DNA from: a virus | DNA length: 47,337 nucleotides | Virus record (IMG/VR): IMGVR_UViG_3300005607_000344 | Location: 1 to 47,337 of that record | Direction: 5' to 3' (one strand) | Shown here: positions 35,774 to 42,790 of the stretch, one piece after another | Numbering within the stretch: position 1 is the first letter of the stretch | Layout of the letters: the number at the start of each line of letters is the position of its first letter | The notes under the pieces: model-generated | What the model was told of the DNA's origin: nothing | What the model saw: only the letters and a program-made list of their open reading frames with translations | Database searches by the model: none | Program-made: the position numbers and the translations under genes

Positions 35774-36103
35774 TCAGAGCTGACCGACGATGTGGCCGTC
35801 GGTCGGATCGACAAACAGCTCGACGCGCTTGCCGACCTTGTCGAAGGCGTAGAGCTCACCACAGGCGTTCTTCAGTTTAGCCGACTGGACTCGGTAGCCG
35901 AGCGCCTCGACTTTGCCCTGCAGGACCTCAATCGACAGCCACTGCTCGCGCGGAGCGTTGGTGCACGGCCGGTCCAGGCTGCCGGCCCTCGCCGCGGTCG
36001 CTGAGCCGAGCAGCGCGACGGCCAGCGCAAACATGGAAATCTTCACGAGTGTTGCGGCGCCGATCATGCCGGCGGCGAGTTTGAACGAAGAAATCTGAGC
36101 CAT
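35774..36103 (-). CDS. Exported PepSY-domain protein
   Basis: The likely start is ATG 36103, preceded by GGGAGA; a longer frame to 36160 exists but has no ribosome site. The 109-residue product begins with a signal peptide, FKLAAGMIGAATLVKISMFA then LAVALLGSATAARA, with an Ala-x-Ala cleavage site. The mature part (WLSIEVLQGKVEALGYRVQS then ACGELYAFDKVGKRVELFVD and DGHIVGQL) is a PepSY domain with two Cys (PCTNAP and NACGE). PepSY proteins are periplasmic modulators often partnered with cytochrome b proteins, as here with the next gene. Role in redox or metal response is inferred. Confidence 0.85.
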   Translation of the reverse strand: MAQISSFKLAAGMIGAATLVKISMFALAVALLGSATAARAGSLDRPCTNAPREQWLSIEVLQGKVEALGYRVQSAKLKNACGELYAFDKVGKRVELFVDPTDGHIVGQL

Positions 36104-36194
36104 TTTGGTCTCCCGAGTTAATGCCGGCCGCACCAAAGGGTCGGCGATGACGGGGACCATGCCTCAAGGGTCCTGACGGCCACCTGTTGATCCA

Positions 36195-36241
36195 TGTCAG
36201 GGACCTGTCAGGTCGCCTGTGGCATAAGGGCTGCCTATAAT
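36195..36241 (+). promoter_or_regulatory. Direct-repeat operator and -10 element before the PepSY/two-component operon
   Basis: TGTCAGG occurs at 36195-36201 and again at 36206-36212, giving an 11-base period, the usual spacing of OmpR/PhoB-family binding boxes. A perfect TATAAT follows at 36236-36241. No good -35 lies upstream, as for activator-dependent promoters. The response regulator encoded at 36579 is the natural candidate to bind here, so the operon may regulate itself. If this -10 is used, transcription starts close to the first start codons, favouring the later ATG 36256 or a nearly leaderless message. Confidence 0.5.
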
Positions 36242-36255
36242 TGATGTGGCATGTC

Positions 36256-36579
36256 ATGACATTAGGTCGAATTTTCCGAAAATCGACGCTGGCCGCCGCG
36301 GTCTTCGCGATGATGTCGGGTGCGGTGGCCGCACGCGATCAGGATGACGCGCACCGTGATGAAATCCGGCGCGCGGTGGAAGCTGGCGAAATCCACCCTT
36401 TGGCCGATATCCTGAAAGCAGTTCGCGAAAAGCTGCCTGGAGAGGTAGCCCGCGTCAAAGTCGAGAATAAAGGCGGTCACTGGCAGTACGAATTCCGCGT
36501 CGTCGACAATCAAGGCAGGCTGTTCGAGGTCTATGTCAACGCGCAAAGTGCCGAGATCGAGCGCGTCAAGGAGAAGTGA
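36256..36579 (+). CDS. Exported PepSY-domain protein heading the two-component operon
   Basis: The 107-residue product has a signal peptide (TLGRIFRKSTLAAAVFAMMS then GAVAA) and a mature PepSY domain: DEIRRAVEAGEIHPLADILK, AVREKLPGEVARVKVENKGG, YEFRVVDNQGRLFEVYVNAQ. The start is uncertain: TTG 36241, ATG 36244 and ATG 36256 are all in frame. The last fits the signal peptide and the promoter position best. Its stop overlaps the response regulator start (TGATG), so the three genes form one operon. PepSY proteins of this class are often periplasmic partners that tune the adjacent histidine kinase, in this case the one at 37241. Confidence 0.85.
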   Translation: MTLGRIFRKSTLAAAVFAMMSGAVAARDQDDAHRDEIRRAVEAGEIHPLADILKAVREKLPGEVARVKVENKGGHWQYEFRVVDNQGRLFEVYVNAQSAEIERVKEK

Positions 36580-37244
36580 TGCGCGTGCTTCTGGTCGAGG
36601 ACGACCGACGGATCGCCGCCGATGTTGCGCAGGCGCTCAAAGCCGCCGGTTACGTGGTCGAGACGGTACAGGACGGCGAGGAAGCCTGGTTCCGCGGCGA
36701 CACCGAGGACTATGGTGCAATCGTTCTTGATCTTGGTCTGCCCGGCATGGACGGACTTGCGGTGCTCAAGCGTTGGCGTGCGAGCGGGCGGCACATGCCG
36801 GTGCTGATTCTGACTGCGCGCGGAAGTTGGGCCGAGCGGGTCGACGGTATCGACGCCGGCGCCGACGACTACCTGCCCAAACCGTTCCGCATCGAAGAAC
36901 TGCTAGCACGGCTTCGCTCGATCGTGCGCCGCTCCGCCGGGCATTCGTCGCCTGTCGTAACGGCCGGCGATATTACACTAGACGAGCGGCAGATGCGGGT
37001 GAGCGTGCGCGGCGTGCCCGTCACGCTATCACCGCTCGAATATCGGCTGGTGGCTTACTTGCTGCGCCATCGCGGGCGTGTGGTGTCGCAGCACGAGCTC
37101 GACGAAAATGTCTACGGACACGGTGAGGAGCACGACTCGAACGCGCTTGAGGTGCTGATTGGTCGCGTGCGTAAGAAGTTGGGCTCCGATCTGATCGAAA
37201 CCCGCCGCGGCTTCGGTTACATCGTGTCGGAGGTGCCAGCGTGA
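36579..37244 (+). CDS. OmpR/PhoB-family response regulator
   Basis: A receiver domain (MRVLLVEDDRRIAADVAQAL, with the phospho-acceptor Asp51 in VLDLGLPGMDG, ILTARG and YLPKPFR) is followed by an OmpR-type winged helix (LDERQMRVSVRGVPVTLSPL, then ALEVLIGRVRKKLGSDLIET and RRGFGYIV). The ATG at 36579 overlaps the PepSY stop and has AAGGAG just before it; a GTG at 36576 is in frame too. It is co-transcribed with the kinase at 37241, with which it overlaps by four bases. It probably controls the divergent cytochrome/PepSY pair and its own operon through the repeats at 36195-36212. The signal is unknown. Confidence 0.94.
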   Translation: MRVLLVEDDRRIAADVAQALKAAGYVVETVQDGEEAWFRGDTEDYGAIVLDLGLPGMDGLAVLKRWRASGRHMPVLILTARGSWAERVDGIDAGADDYLPKPFRIEELLARLRSIVRRSAGHSSPVVTAGDITLDERQMRVSVRGVPVTLSPLEYRLVAYLLRHRGRVVSQHELDENVYGHGEEHDSNALEVLIGRVRKKLGSDLIETRRGFGYIVSEVPA

Positions 37245-38611
37245 TACTGGCATCACTGCGGCTGCGGCTGATGGCCGGCGGGATCGTCGCGATCCTGGTG
37301 GCGCTGACCGTTGCTGGCGCCGCGCTGGTCATGCTGTTCGAACGCCACGTCACCCGGACCCTCGCAGATGATCTCGATGTCTATCTAAAGCAACTGATCG
37401 CCGCCATCGACATCGATACGAACGGCGACCTCGTGATCGCCCCGCCGCCCGCCGATCCGCGCTTTGCCGTTCCGTTGTCGGGCCTATACTGGCAAGCAGC
37501 GGATGATCGCGGGCATTCGCTGCGCTCGCGGTCGCTCTGGGATACGACCCTAAAGCCGCCGGTCGACGAACCATCGTCGGGCGAAATCCACCACCACGAG
37601 GTGGCCGGCCCAGCAAACTCGCACGTTTTGATCGCCGAACGCAGGATCTGGCTCACTGCTGCCGATCGTCGTGTGCCTGTGCGCGTGGTTGTCGCGGCTG
37701 ATCTCGCCCGTGTCTCGCGGACCACCACTGCCTTCAGCCGAGACTTGGCGACGGCTCTTGCGCTGCTGGGTTTGGCATTGGCGATTGCAACATCGATCCA
37801 GGTAGGTCTCGGTCTTCGACCGCTCGACGCGCTGCGCCGCGGAATCGCCGAAATCAGATCCGGCCACAGCCGCCATTTGCCGGCGCAGGTACCGACCGAG
37901 GTCAAGCCGCTGGTTGAGGAAGTCAACGCACTGCTTGATTCCCAGGAAAAAGAAATCGAGCGTTCGCGCAGCCGGGCCGCTGATCTCGCACATGGGTTGA
38001 AGACGCCGTTGGCGGCGTTGGCGGCCGATGCGGTCCGGTTACGCGAGCGCGGTGAAGGCGCCATCGCGCAGGACATCGAGGCAGTCGGCGATGCAATGAG
38101 CCGACACGTCGATCGCGAATTGGCTCGTGTGCGCGCTCGCGGGACGGCGCGACAGCGGGCGGGCCAGTCCACCATGCTCGCGCCGCTGGTGCGCTCACTG
38201 ATTAATACGCTATCGCGCACGCCGAGTGGAGCGCACGTAACCTTTGAGTCCAATATCGACGAAGACTTGCAGGTGCCAATCGACCGCACCGATCTGGCCG
38301 AGGTGCTTGGTAACCTGCTCGAGAACGCCACTCGGTACGCGACGCAGCGGTTGCGCATCAGCGCCGGACCTCAATCTTCAGTCATTATTGAAGACGATGG
38401 TACCGGGATCACACCAACCCACTTGCCACGCGTGCTCGAACGCGGCGTTCGGCTCGACCAGCGCGGCGAAGGCGCCGGCCTGGGCCTGGCGATCGTGCAG
38501 GATGTGCTGACCGCCTACGGATGGGGCCTGGCACTGGAGAAATCGAAACTTGGCGGATTGAGGGTGATGATTGCCCCGAAAGAATTAATAAGATCAGTGA
38601 CAAAAACATGA
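37241..38611 (+). CDS. Membrane sensor histidine kinase
   Basis: The 456-residue protein has a first membrane helix at about 11-33 (MAGGIVAILVALTVAGAALV), a periplasmic loop of about 130 residues, a second helix at 168-190, a HAMP-like linker, and a phospho-acceptor His251 in SRAADLAHGLKTPLAALAAD. The ATPase part shows EVLGNLLENATRYA (N box), IEDDGTGI (G1) and RGEGAGLGLAIVQDVL (G2). This order is that of PhoQ/QseC-like kinases. GTG 37241 overlaps the regulator stop (GTGA). The periplasmic loop contains a His-rich piece (EIHHHEVAG) that could bind metal, an observation only. Last gene of the operon. Confidence 0.93.
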   Translation: MILASLRLRLMAGGIVAILVALTVAGAALVMLFERHVTRTLADDLDVYLKQLIAAIDIDTNGDLVIAPPPADPRFAVPLSGLYWQAADDRGHSLRSRSLWDTTLKPPVDEPSSGEIHHHEVAGPANSHVLIAERRIWLTAADRRVPVRVVVAADLARVSRTTTAFSRDLATALALLGLALAIATSIQVGLGLRPLDALRRGIAEIRSGHSRHLPAQVPTEVKPLVEEVNALLDSQEKEIERSRSRAADLAHGLKTPLAALAADAVRLRERGEGAIAQDIEAVGDAMSRHVDRELARVRARGTARQRAGQSTMLAPLVRSLINTLSRTPSGAHVTFESNIDEDLQVPIDRTDLAEVLGNLLENATRYATQRLRISAGPQSSVIIEDDGTGITPTHLPRVLERGVRLDQRGEGAGLGLAIVQDVLTAYGWGLALEKSKLGGLRVMIAPKELIRSVTKT

Positions 38612-38644
38612 CCGTTCGGAATTAGTTGTCTTCGACGGTGGTTG

Positions 38645-38658
38645 TTGACTGAAGTCAA
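38645..38658. promoter_or_regulatory. Palindrome downstream of the kinase, possible operator
   Basis: TTGACTGAAGTCAA is a perfect 6-base inverted repeat around GA, in the 144-base gap between the kinase and the tail gene. It is not followed by a T run, so it does not look like a terminator. It might be a protein-binding site; no target gene is evident. Confidence 0.25.
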
Positions 38659-38755
38659 TCGGTTTAATGAATCGGCATGAGACCATTCGGCCAAATTGCT
38701 TCCCACATTCCATTTCTTCTTTACGTCCGCATGTTAAAGAACCCCGAGTTCCACG

Positions 38756-39298
38756 TCACTCGTTCAGGTAGGACCGGAGATATTCTCCTGCTCGCTTGGC
38801 CACCTCATCCGCGATCTGGCGGATGTGGAACAACTTCGGCTCTGTGATCGAGCGGACGCCGAAGTATTTCGGCGTGCCTTTCGGCGTGATCAGCAACGGG
38901 GTGCCCTTGCGGCTCTTGATCTGAAACAGCTTGAGATTGAAGCGGCGGGCGCGCACGCCGACCGCGTCCCTTTCCGTGCTGATCGGTACCCACAACAGCG
39001 GCCTGCCCTTGACTACGCCGCCTTCCTCGAAGATCTCCGCGAACGGGATGTTGTGCTTGACCGTGACGACCGTGCGGCGGGTGCCGGCCTCCCTGCGTTG
39101 CTTGAAGGCGCGCAACCCGAAGATCCAATTCGGTCCGAAACGGCCGGCCTGCGCGATATCGACGCGCCCGCGTTGCTGGACTTCCGAAGCGATCTTGTAG
39201 GCGGTCGAGGTGATCGCCTTGCGCAGGCGCGCGCTTTGCGCCTTGGCGGCATCTTTCGGGCCCTGGCCGGGCTTCGGCCGCAGGCTGATCGAGGTCAC
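38756..39298 (-). CDS. Tail completion-like phage protein
   Basis: The 180-residue basic protein reads RLRKAITSTAYKIASEVQQR, NIPFAEIFEEGGVVKGRPLL, LKLFQIKSRKGTPLLITPKG, and ends EVAKRAGEYLRSYLNE. Similar proteins (DUF6441-like, tentative) lie between the tail chaperone and tape measure genes in alphaproteobacterial phages. It overlaps the chaperone gene by four bases. Its last residue and stop seem to be supplied by the inserted cassette; before insertion the frame would have continued SRSK and stop, four bases before the tape measure ATG. Function by analogy only: tail completion or a minor tail protein. Confidence 0.6.
   Translation of the reverse strand: MTSISLRPKPGQGPKDAAKAQSARLRKAITSTAYKIASEVQQRGRVDIAQAGRFGPNWIFGLRAFKQRREAGTRRTVVTVKHNIPFAEIFEEGGVVKGRPLLWVPISTERDAVGVRARRFNLKLFQIKSRKGTPLLITPKGTPKYFGVRSITEPKLFHIRQIADEVAKRAGEYLRSYLNE
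38762..38768. repeat. 7-bp direct repeat, right junction of the inserted cassette
   Basis: GTTCAGG on the + strand (CCTGAAC in the phage transcript, encoding the Leu-Asn of SYLNE and the base before). It matches 33243-33249. The surrounding bases show only weak further similarity between the two ends. Confidence 0.45.
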
Positions 39299-39525
39299 TG
39301 GGATTCGTCCTGCAATTTGCGCAAGAAGGTCTGGAAATGTCTGTCGTCGCCGCGCGCGGCGCGCATCAGCGTCAGCAATTGCGACTGCTCACCAAATTTC
39401 CGGCGCATCGCCAATTGCAGAAAGGCAGCCATCTGCCGTGGCGTCATTTTCCAAACGTCGGCGCGCGCGTGCCCGTTGTGGATCAATTCTTCGACGGCGC
39501 GGGCGATTTCGTATCCTGAGCCCAT
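39295..39525 (-). CDS. Tail assembly chaperone, frameshift extension (gpT-like)
   Basis: The 76-residue frame (GSGYEIARAVEELIHNGHAR, then WKMTPRQMAAFLQLAMRRKF and GDDRHFQTFLRKLQDESQ) lies in the -1 frame relative to the upstream chaperone gene and overlaps its end by 43 bases. The -1 frame is open back to a slippery CCCTTTC at 39579-39585, so most of it is probably made as a fusion, as in the lambda G-GT pair. The ATG at 39525 may not be used. The fusion protein binds both the tape measure and the tube protein during tail assembly. Confidence 0.7.
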   Translation of the reverse strand: MGSGYEIARAVEELIHNGHARADVWKMTPRQMAAFLQLAMRRKFGEQSQLLTLMRAARGDDRHFQTFLRKLQDESQ

Positions 39526-39914
39526 CCAGACGCGCCTTCGGCGCTTTTGAGCAGGCCGAGCGCGTCCAGTTTTGCGACGAAAGGGCCGACGCCCTGCGGG
39601 AAGGTCAGCTCGAAGATCGCTGCCAGCAGATCGAGCTGCTCGCCAAGGCCGAGCCGCGCCGCGACCGCCTCGGCTTGTTCGTCGCCGGCCGAGCCGGTGC
39701 CGGCGGCAATCGCGGCGGCAACGGCGCCGGGCGCTAGTTCAAGCAGCGTTTCCGGGGTGAGGTCGGCCTGCTTGCCGGACATCAGCAGGCGCAATTCGGG
39801 GAACTTGCGGAATAGATAGACGATGTCCTGGGCCGAAATGCCGAAGACCGCCACGTCCTTGCCGCGGATCGTGACGGTCTTTTGCTGATCGGCGATGTCG
39901 AGCAGGCTAACCAT
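39483..39914 (-). CDS. Tail assembly chaperone (gpG-like)
   Basis: The 143-residue protein (LDIADQQKTVTIRGKDVAVF, then GISAQDIVYLFRKFPELRLL and LGLGEQLDLLAAIFELTFPQ) sits directly after the tail tube gene, in the position of the tail assembly chaperone of siphoviruses. Its 3' part contains the heptamer C CCT TTC in phase, and a second frame in -1 register continues the protein to 39295. It would coat the tape measure during tail growth and is not part of the mature virion. The family is inferred from place, size and the frameshift arrangement. Confidence 0.72.
   Translation of the reverse strand: MVSLLDIADQQKTVTIRGKDVAVFGISAQDIVYLFRKFPELRLLMSGKQADLTPETLLELAPGAVAAAIAAGTGSAGDEQAEAVAARLGLGEQLDLLAAIFELTFPQGVGPFVAKLDALGLLKSAEGASGWAQDTKSPAPSKN
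39579..39585 (-). other. Predicted -1 programmed ribosomal frameshift site
   Basis: In the transcript the heptamer is C CCT TTC, read in the frame of the upstream chaperone gene (codons starting at 39584 and 39581). It has the X XXY YYZ form, so both tRNAs can re-pair after slipping one base to CCC TTT. The -1 frame is open from here through the downstream frame to its stop at 39295. Lambda and most siphoviruses make their G-GT fusion in the same way. Confidence 0.68.
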
Positions 39915-39937
39915 GTTGCGAACCTCTTGATTTCAGA

Positions 39938-40483
39938 TCACGGCGAAGCCGGCAGATTGGTCAATTGTGCAAGCCCGATCTTGCCGATGTTTGCGCCGCT
40001 GGTCGCCAACAGCACCTCGCCGGTCACCTCGATCTGATTCCATTCATCTGAGATCGGGTTGAACGAGCCAGACGGACTGAATTCGACGTTGTAGAACTGG
40101 AGATCCCAGCGCGGCCCGACATCGTTGGTGGCGACGAATTTCACCTCGCCGCGGATCGAGTCCGTAGCCATGATGTCGATGGTAGGGCCACCGACGGCGG
40201 CGTCATCGACCGTGCCCATCAGCAGCATCGACAGGTTTTGCGCCGTCAATTCCTCCATGAGGATGCGCAGCGTGCCGCTGCGGGTCTGCACGACGGATTT
40301 GTCCTTGGTGCGCGTGCCGGCGCGGCTCGAATAATGGTCGAGCTTTTCGATGTTGGGCGTGTATTCGAGCTCGGCGACGTTGCCGAGGTCGATGTAGTCG
40401 GCGGCACCATCCGGCTTGAAGGACACGATGCCTTTGCCGACCTGGTAGTTGTCGGCGTCGGGCGCGATCAGGGATACAGGCAT
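39938..40483 (-). CDS. Tail tube (major tail) protein
   Basis: The 181-residue protein includes YQVGKGIVSFKPDGAADYID, then LGNVAELEYTPNIEKLDHYS, SVVQTRSGTLRILMEELTAQ and a C-terminal GEVLLATSGANIGKIGLAQL. This beta-rich pattern with a LxHYSSRAGTRTKD segment is typical of siphovirus tail tube proteins. It lies just upstream of the tail chaperones, as expected. The protein polymerises around the tape measure to form the tail. Confidence 0.82.
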   Translation of the reverse strand: MPVSLIAPDADNYQVGKGIVSFKPDGAADYIDLGNVAELEYTPNIEKLDHYSSRAGTRTKDKSVVQTRSGTLRILMEELTAQNLSMLLMGTVDDAAVGGPTIDIMATDSIRGEVKFVATNDVGPRWDLQFYNVEFSPSGSFNPISDEWNQIEVTGEVLLATSGANIGKIGLAQLTNLPASP

Positions 40484-40498
40484 GGGTCAGGCTCTCCT

Positions 40499-40945
40499 TC
40501 AAAGTTCAGCCGGGCGCAGCACGTAGGCAAAGGTGAATTGCACGGCCATCAGGCCCTCAATCGAGCGGCCGTGGCGCAGATGCGTGCTGCAGCCGGCGTA
40601 GCGAATGCGACCGTTTGAACCGGTCAGCGCAGCCAGCTGCGCGTCGGTGAGCACCGCCTTGATGAGTCGCGCCCGCAGCGCGTTCAGCGCCGTACCGACC
40701 TGTTCGGGCAGGCCACCGAGCAGGACCATGACCTCCGGCGTCATCTCGACGATGTTGGGCGCGGCGCCTGCGTGGCCCCGCTGCACGGCGCGTTCATCGG
40801 CGGTCTCGTCGGCATCGAAGATGACGATGGCGGGGCGCGCGTGTTCGGAGATTTCGTCCTGGTTGCGCGCCGCGGTGACGACGCCAGGAAGGCCGGCGGC
40901 AATCTCGGTGAGCCGCTGCAGGATGGCTTCGCGCTTGTCGGTCAT
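40499..40945 (-). CDS. Minor tail protein U-like (tail terminator)
   Basis: The real start is ATG 40945, overlapping the stop of the head-tail joining gene (ATGA). The 148-residue protein has TDKREAILQRLTEIAAGLPG, then PAIVIFDADETADERAVQRG and IEGLMAVQFTFAYVLRPAEL, the layout of tail terminator proteins (lambda gpU type), which cap the tail tube and bind the connector. Identification is by size, position before the tube gene and general motif. Confidence 0.68.
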   Translation of the reverse strand: MTDKREAILQRLTEIAAGLPGVVTAARNQDEISEHARPAIVIFDADETADERAVQRGHAGAAPNIVEMTPEVMVLLGGLPEQVGTALNALRARLIKAVLTDAQLAALTGSNGRIRYAGCSTHLRHGRSIEGLMAVQFTFAYVLRPAEL

Positions 40946-41259
40946 TGGTCCTGCATGACGATGAGCCGCAGCTCGAGACCGTTTTCGAGCACGCTCTTGA
41001 CGCGCCAGGTCGCTCCGCCAAGCACGAGCTCGCCGCCGATCAGATCGGCAATTGCGATCCCGAGTGCGGTGATCGCGCTGCGCCGCAGGTCCACGGCCGG
41101 GCGGATAGCCTGGAGCCCGATCCCGCCATCCTCGACCTCGACGCCCTGGGTGTGATCGATGACGGTTACGTCGTAGCTCGCCGACGCAAGCGTGAGCACG
41201 GCAGGCTCGCCGAACGCGTCGTAGACGGGCCCAAGCACCAGGGCGTCGAAGTCGATCAA
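40942..41259 (-). CDS. Head-tail joining protein (lambda FII-like)
   Basis: The 105-residue protein (MIDFDALVLGPVYDAFGEPA, then LTLASASYDVTVIDHTQGVE and SAITALGIAIADLIGGELVL, ending ENGLELRLIVMQDQ) lies between the major capsid and the tail terminator genes. The start FDALVLGPVYDAFGEPA is common in small head-tail joining proteins. It would plug the connector after DNA packaging. Confidence 0.68.
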   Translation of the reverse strand: MIDFDALVLGPVYDAFGEPAVLTLASASYDVTVIDHTQGVEVEDGGIGLQAIRPAVDLRRSAITALGIAIADLIGGELVLGGATWRVKSVLENGLELRLIVMQDQ

Positions 41260-41274
41260 GGATTTTCGCCAAGC

Positions 41275-42297
41275 TCAGTTGCTGGTGAGAATCTTCACCG
41301 CGAGCCGCGGGCGCTTGTTCACCGGCAGCGGCGAGCCTTCCGTCTTCACGTCGATCGCGCTCCCGTCCTGCCGGGCGATCTGCCGGGCATAGATCGGCAG
41401 GCCCACAGTGTTGACCGTCTCAATCAGGTTTGCCGGAGCGCCATAGGTCACGAAGGTGTCCATGGTGCCGAGCGGGAAGGCAATACCTTCGCCGGCCGGA
41501 ATCAGCGTCTCGGTCGCACCGGTCGAGAGCGTGACGGTGGCGTTGTATTCCTCGAAGACGATACCGGCGAAGGGGAAGCGCCGGCGGGTGTCCTCGCGCA
41601 AGGGCTGGGCGCCGGTTGAGGAGAAGTACTTGTAGGCCTCCTCGACCTTGGCGTGCCCGATCAACTTGTCGAAGAACCCGGGACTGACCAGGGCGAGCAC
41701 GCCGTTCATGGTCTCGCCCTTTAGCTCGGTCTCGATGTCGCGCAGCACCTCGCGGCACTTGGCCTGCACATTGGTGCCGGCGGTCCCGAGCACCAAGTCG
41801 ACCGACTGCTGGGCCAACCCGAACTCGTCGAAGTAGTCGTAGAGTTCAGTCCCGGCGCCGTCCTTCACCACGCCGCGCAGCGCGTTGATCTCCATGTATT
41901 CGCGGGTCTGGGCGTGCTTGGCCCGCATGCGGGTGAGCTTGCGCTCCATCACGGTTGCGAGCGGATCGGCAGCATCCGCCACTCCGAAGCCGCGCACGCC
42001 CTGGATGTCCTGCGGCGTGATCACGTCGTCGTGGGGAATCCACGGCACCGTGAACGAGCGCATCGAGCGCGTGTCGCGGTTAGCGACCGTCGCCGGCCCG
42101 CCGAGCGGCACGGTGGGGAGCAGGTTCAGCACGCCCTCGGCCTGCTCGATGATGACGCTGCGCTGGGTGATGCCCTCGAAGCGGAACAGGCCGAGCTCGC
42201 CGAGACGCGTGTAGACATTAGGCAGGATGTTGATGGCTTGGGTCATCTCGGCGAGCGTGTAGCCGCCCGCGTCGAAGGGGTTGATCATCGGGGCCAT
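41275..42297 (-). CDS. Major capsid protein (gpE-like)
   Basis: The start is ATG 42297, after GGAG; the longer open frame upstream is nonsense overlapping the decoration gene. The 340-residue protein begins MAPMINPFDAGGYTLAEMTQ and shows LPNVYTRLGELGLFRFEGIT and VLNLLPTVPLGGPATVANRD. It continues with FTVPWIPHDDVITPQDIQGV and ends LPVNKRPRLAVKILTSN. This is the lambda gpE capsid family (HK97 fold). It follows the decoration protein, as in lambda. Confidence 0.92.
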   Translation of the reverse strand: MAPMINPFDAGGYTLAEMTQAINILPNVYTRLGELGLFRFEGITQRSVIIEQAEGVLNLLPTVPLGGPATVANRDTRSMRSFTVPWIPHDDVITPQDIQGVRGFGVADAADPLATVMERKLTRMRAKHAQTREYMEINALRGVVKDGAGTELYDYFDEFGLAQQSVDLVLGTAGTNVQAKCREVLRDIETELKGETMNGVLALVSPGFFDKLIGHAKVEEAYKYFSSTGAQPLREDTRRRFPFAGIVFEEYNATVTLSTGATETLIPAGEGIAFPLGTMDTFVTYGAPANLIETVNTVGLPIYARQIARQDGSAIDVKTEGSPLPVNKRPRLAVKILTSN

Positions 42298-42379
42298 ATG
42301 GTCGGTCTCCAAAAAAGGGACCGGGCCCCGATGGAGGTCCATCGAGGCCCGGTCAGGCCAGGGAGGTTTCGTTAAGAGA

Positions 42380-42769
42380 TCAGGCGGCGTCGCGCGGCAC
42401 GATGCCCGCGGTGGAAAGTTCGCTGTGCTTGGCGGCCTTCTTGCTGTCGTCGTCAACCGAGGCATCGAACGCGAGCGCCGCCTTGGACACGATGATCGGG
42501 CCGCGCGCGACCACGAGCCCGGTCTTGTCGGCGGCCGTGGCGTCGATTGCTTCCAGCAGTACGGCGACTGCCGTTTCCGCGCCTTCATCGCCGACGACCT
42601 GGGCGGCCGGCGAGAGCCGGTATTTGCTGGAAGCGGTGATCTTTCCCAGCACGGAACCGAGCGCATAGCTGGTGCCGGCTTTGAGCGTCACGGTCTCCCG
42701 GCTGTAGTTGCCGTTGAGCTCATATTTGAGCAGGTCGCCGAGCGTCGGCGCCATGGTCAGCGTGGGCAT
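42380..42769 (-). CDS. Head decoration protein (gpD-like)
   Basis: The 129-residue protein (MAPTLGDLLKYELNGNYSRE, then LKAGTSYALGSVLGKITASS and AVAVLLEAIDATAADKTGLV) matches the lambda gpD family of trimeric cement proteins that stabilise the expanded capsid. Its length and location between the protease/scaffold gene and the major capsid gene agree with lambda. Confidence 0.88.
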   Translation of the reverse strand: MPTLTMAPTLGDLLKYELNGNYSRETVTLKAGTSYALGSVLGKITASSKYRLSPAAQVVGDEGAETAVAVLLEAIDATAADKTGLVVARGPIIVSKAALAFDASVDDDSKKAAKHSELSTAGIVPRDAA

Positions 42770-42790
42770 GTCGGGTACTCCTTGAGTTGA

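Larger units (their letters stand above)
33250..38761. mobile_element. 5.5-kb bacterial-type gene cassette inserted in the tail operon
   Basis: Between the tail completion-like gene and the tape measure gene lie six genes of cellular type: a Na/Pi cotransporter, cytochrome b561, two PepSY proteins, a response regulator and a histidine kinase. Four of them run against the phage operon. The transcript sequence CCTGAAC occurs at both edges (33243-33249 and 38762-38768). Continuing through the left copy gives an in-frame end and a stop four bases before the tape measure ATG. No transposase, integrase or terminal inverted repeats were found, so the mechanism is open. The boundaries given are those implied by the 7-bp repeat. 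Confidence 0.6.

Noticed and set aside
33250-38761. Transposon with terminal inverted repeats
   Set aside because: The two ends show no matching inverted repeat, and no transposase or recombinase gene lies inside.
40946-41272. N-terminal extension of the minor tail U-like frame
   Set aside because: The extension is Arg-rich and overlaps the head-tail joining gene; ATG 40945 overlaps its stop.
42298-42666. N-terminal extension of the major capsid frame
   Set aside because: The extra 123 residues are Arg/Pro/Ser-rich nonsense that overlaps the decoration gene in another frame; ATG 42297 has a good ribosome site.
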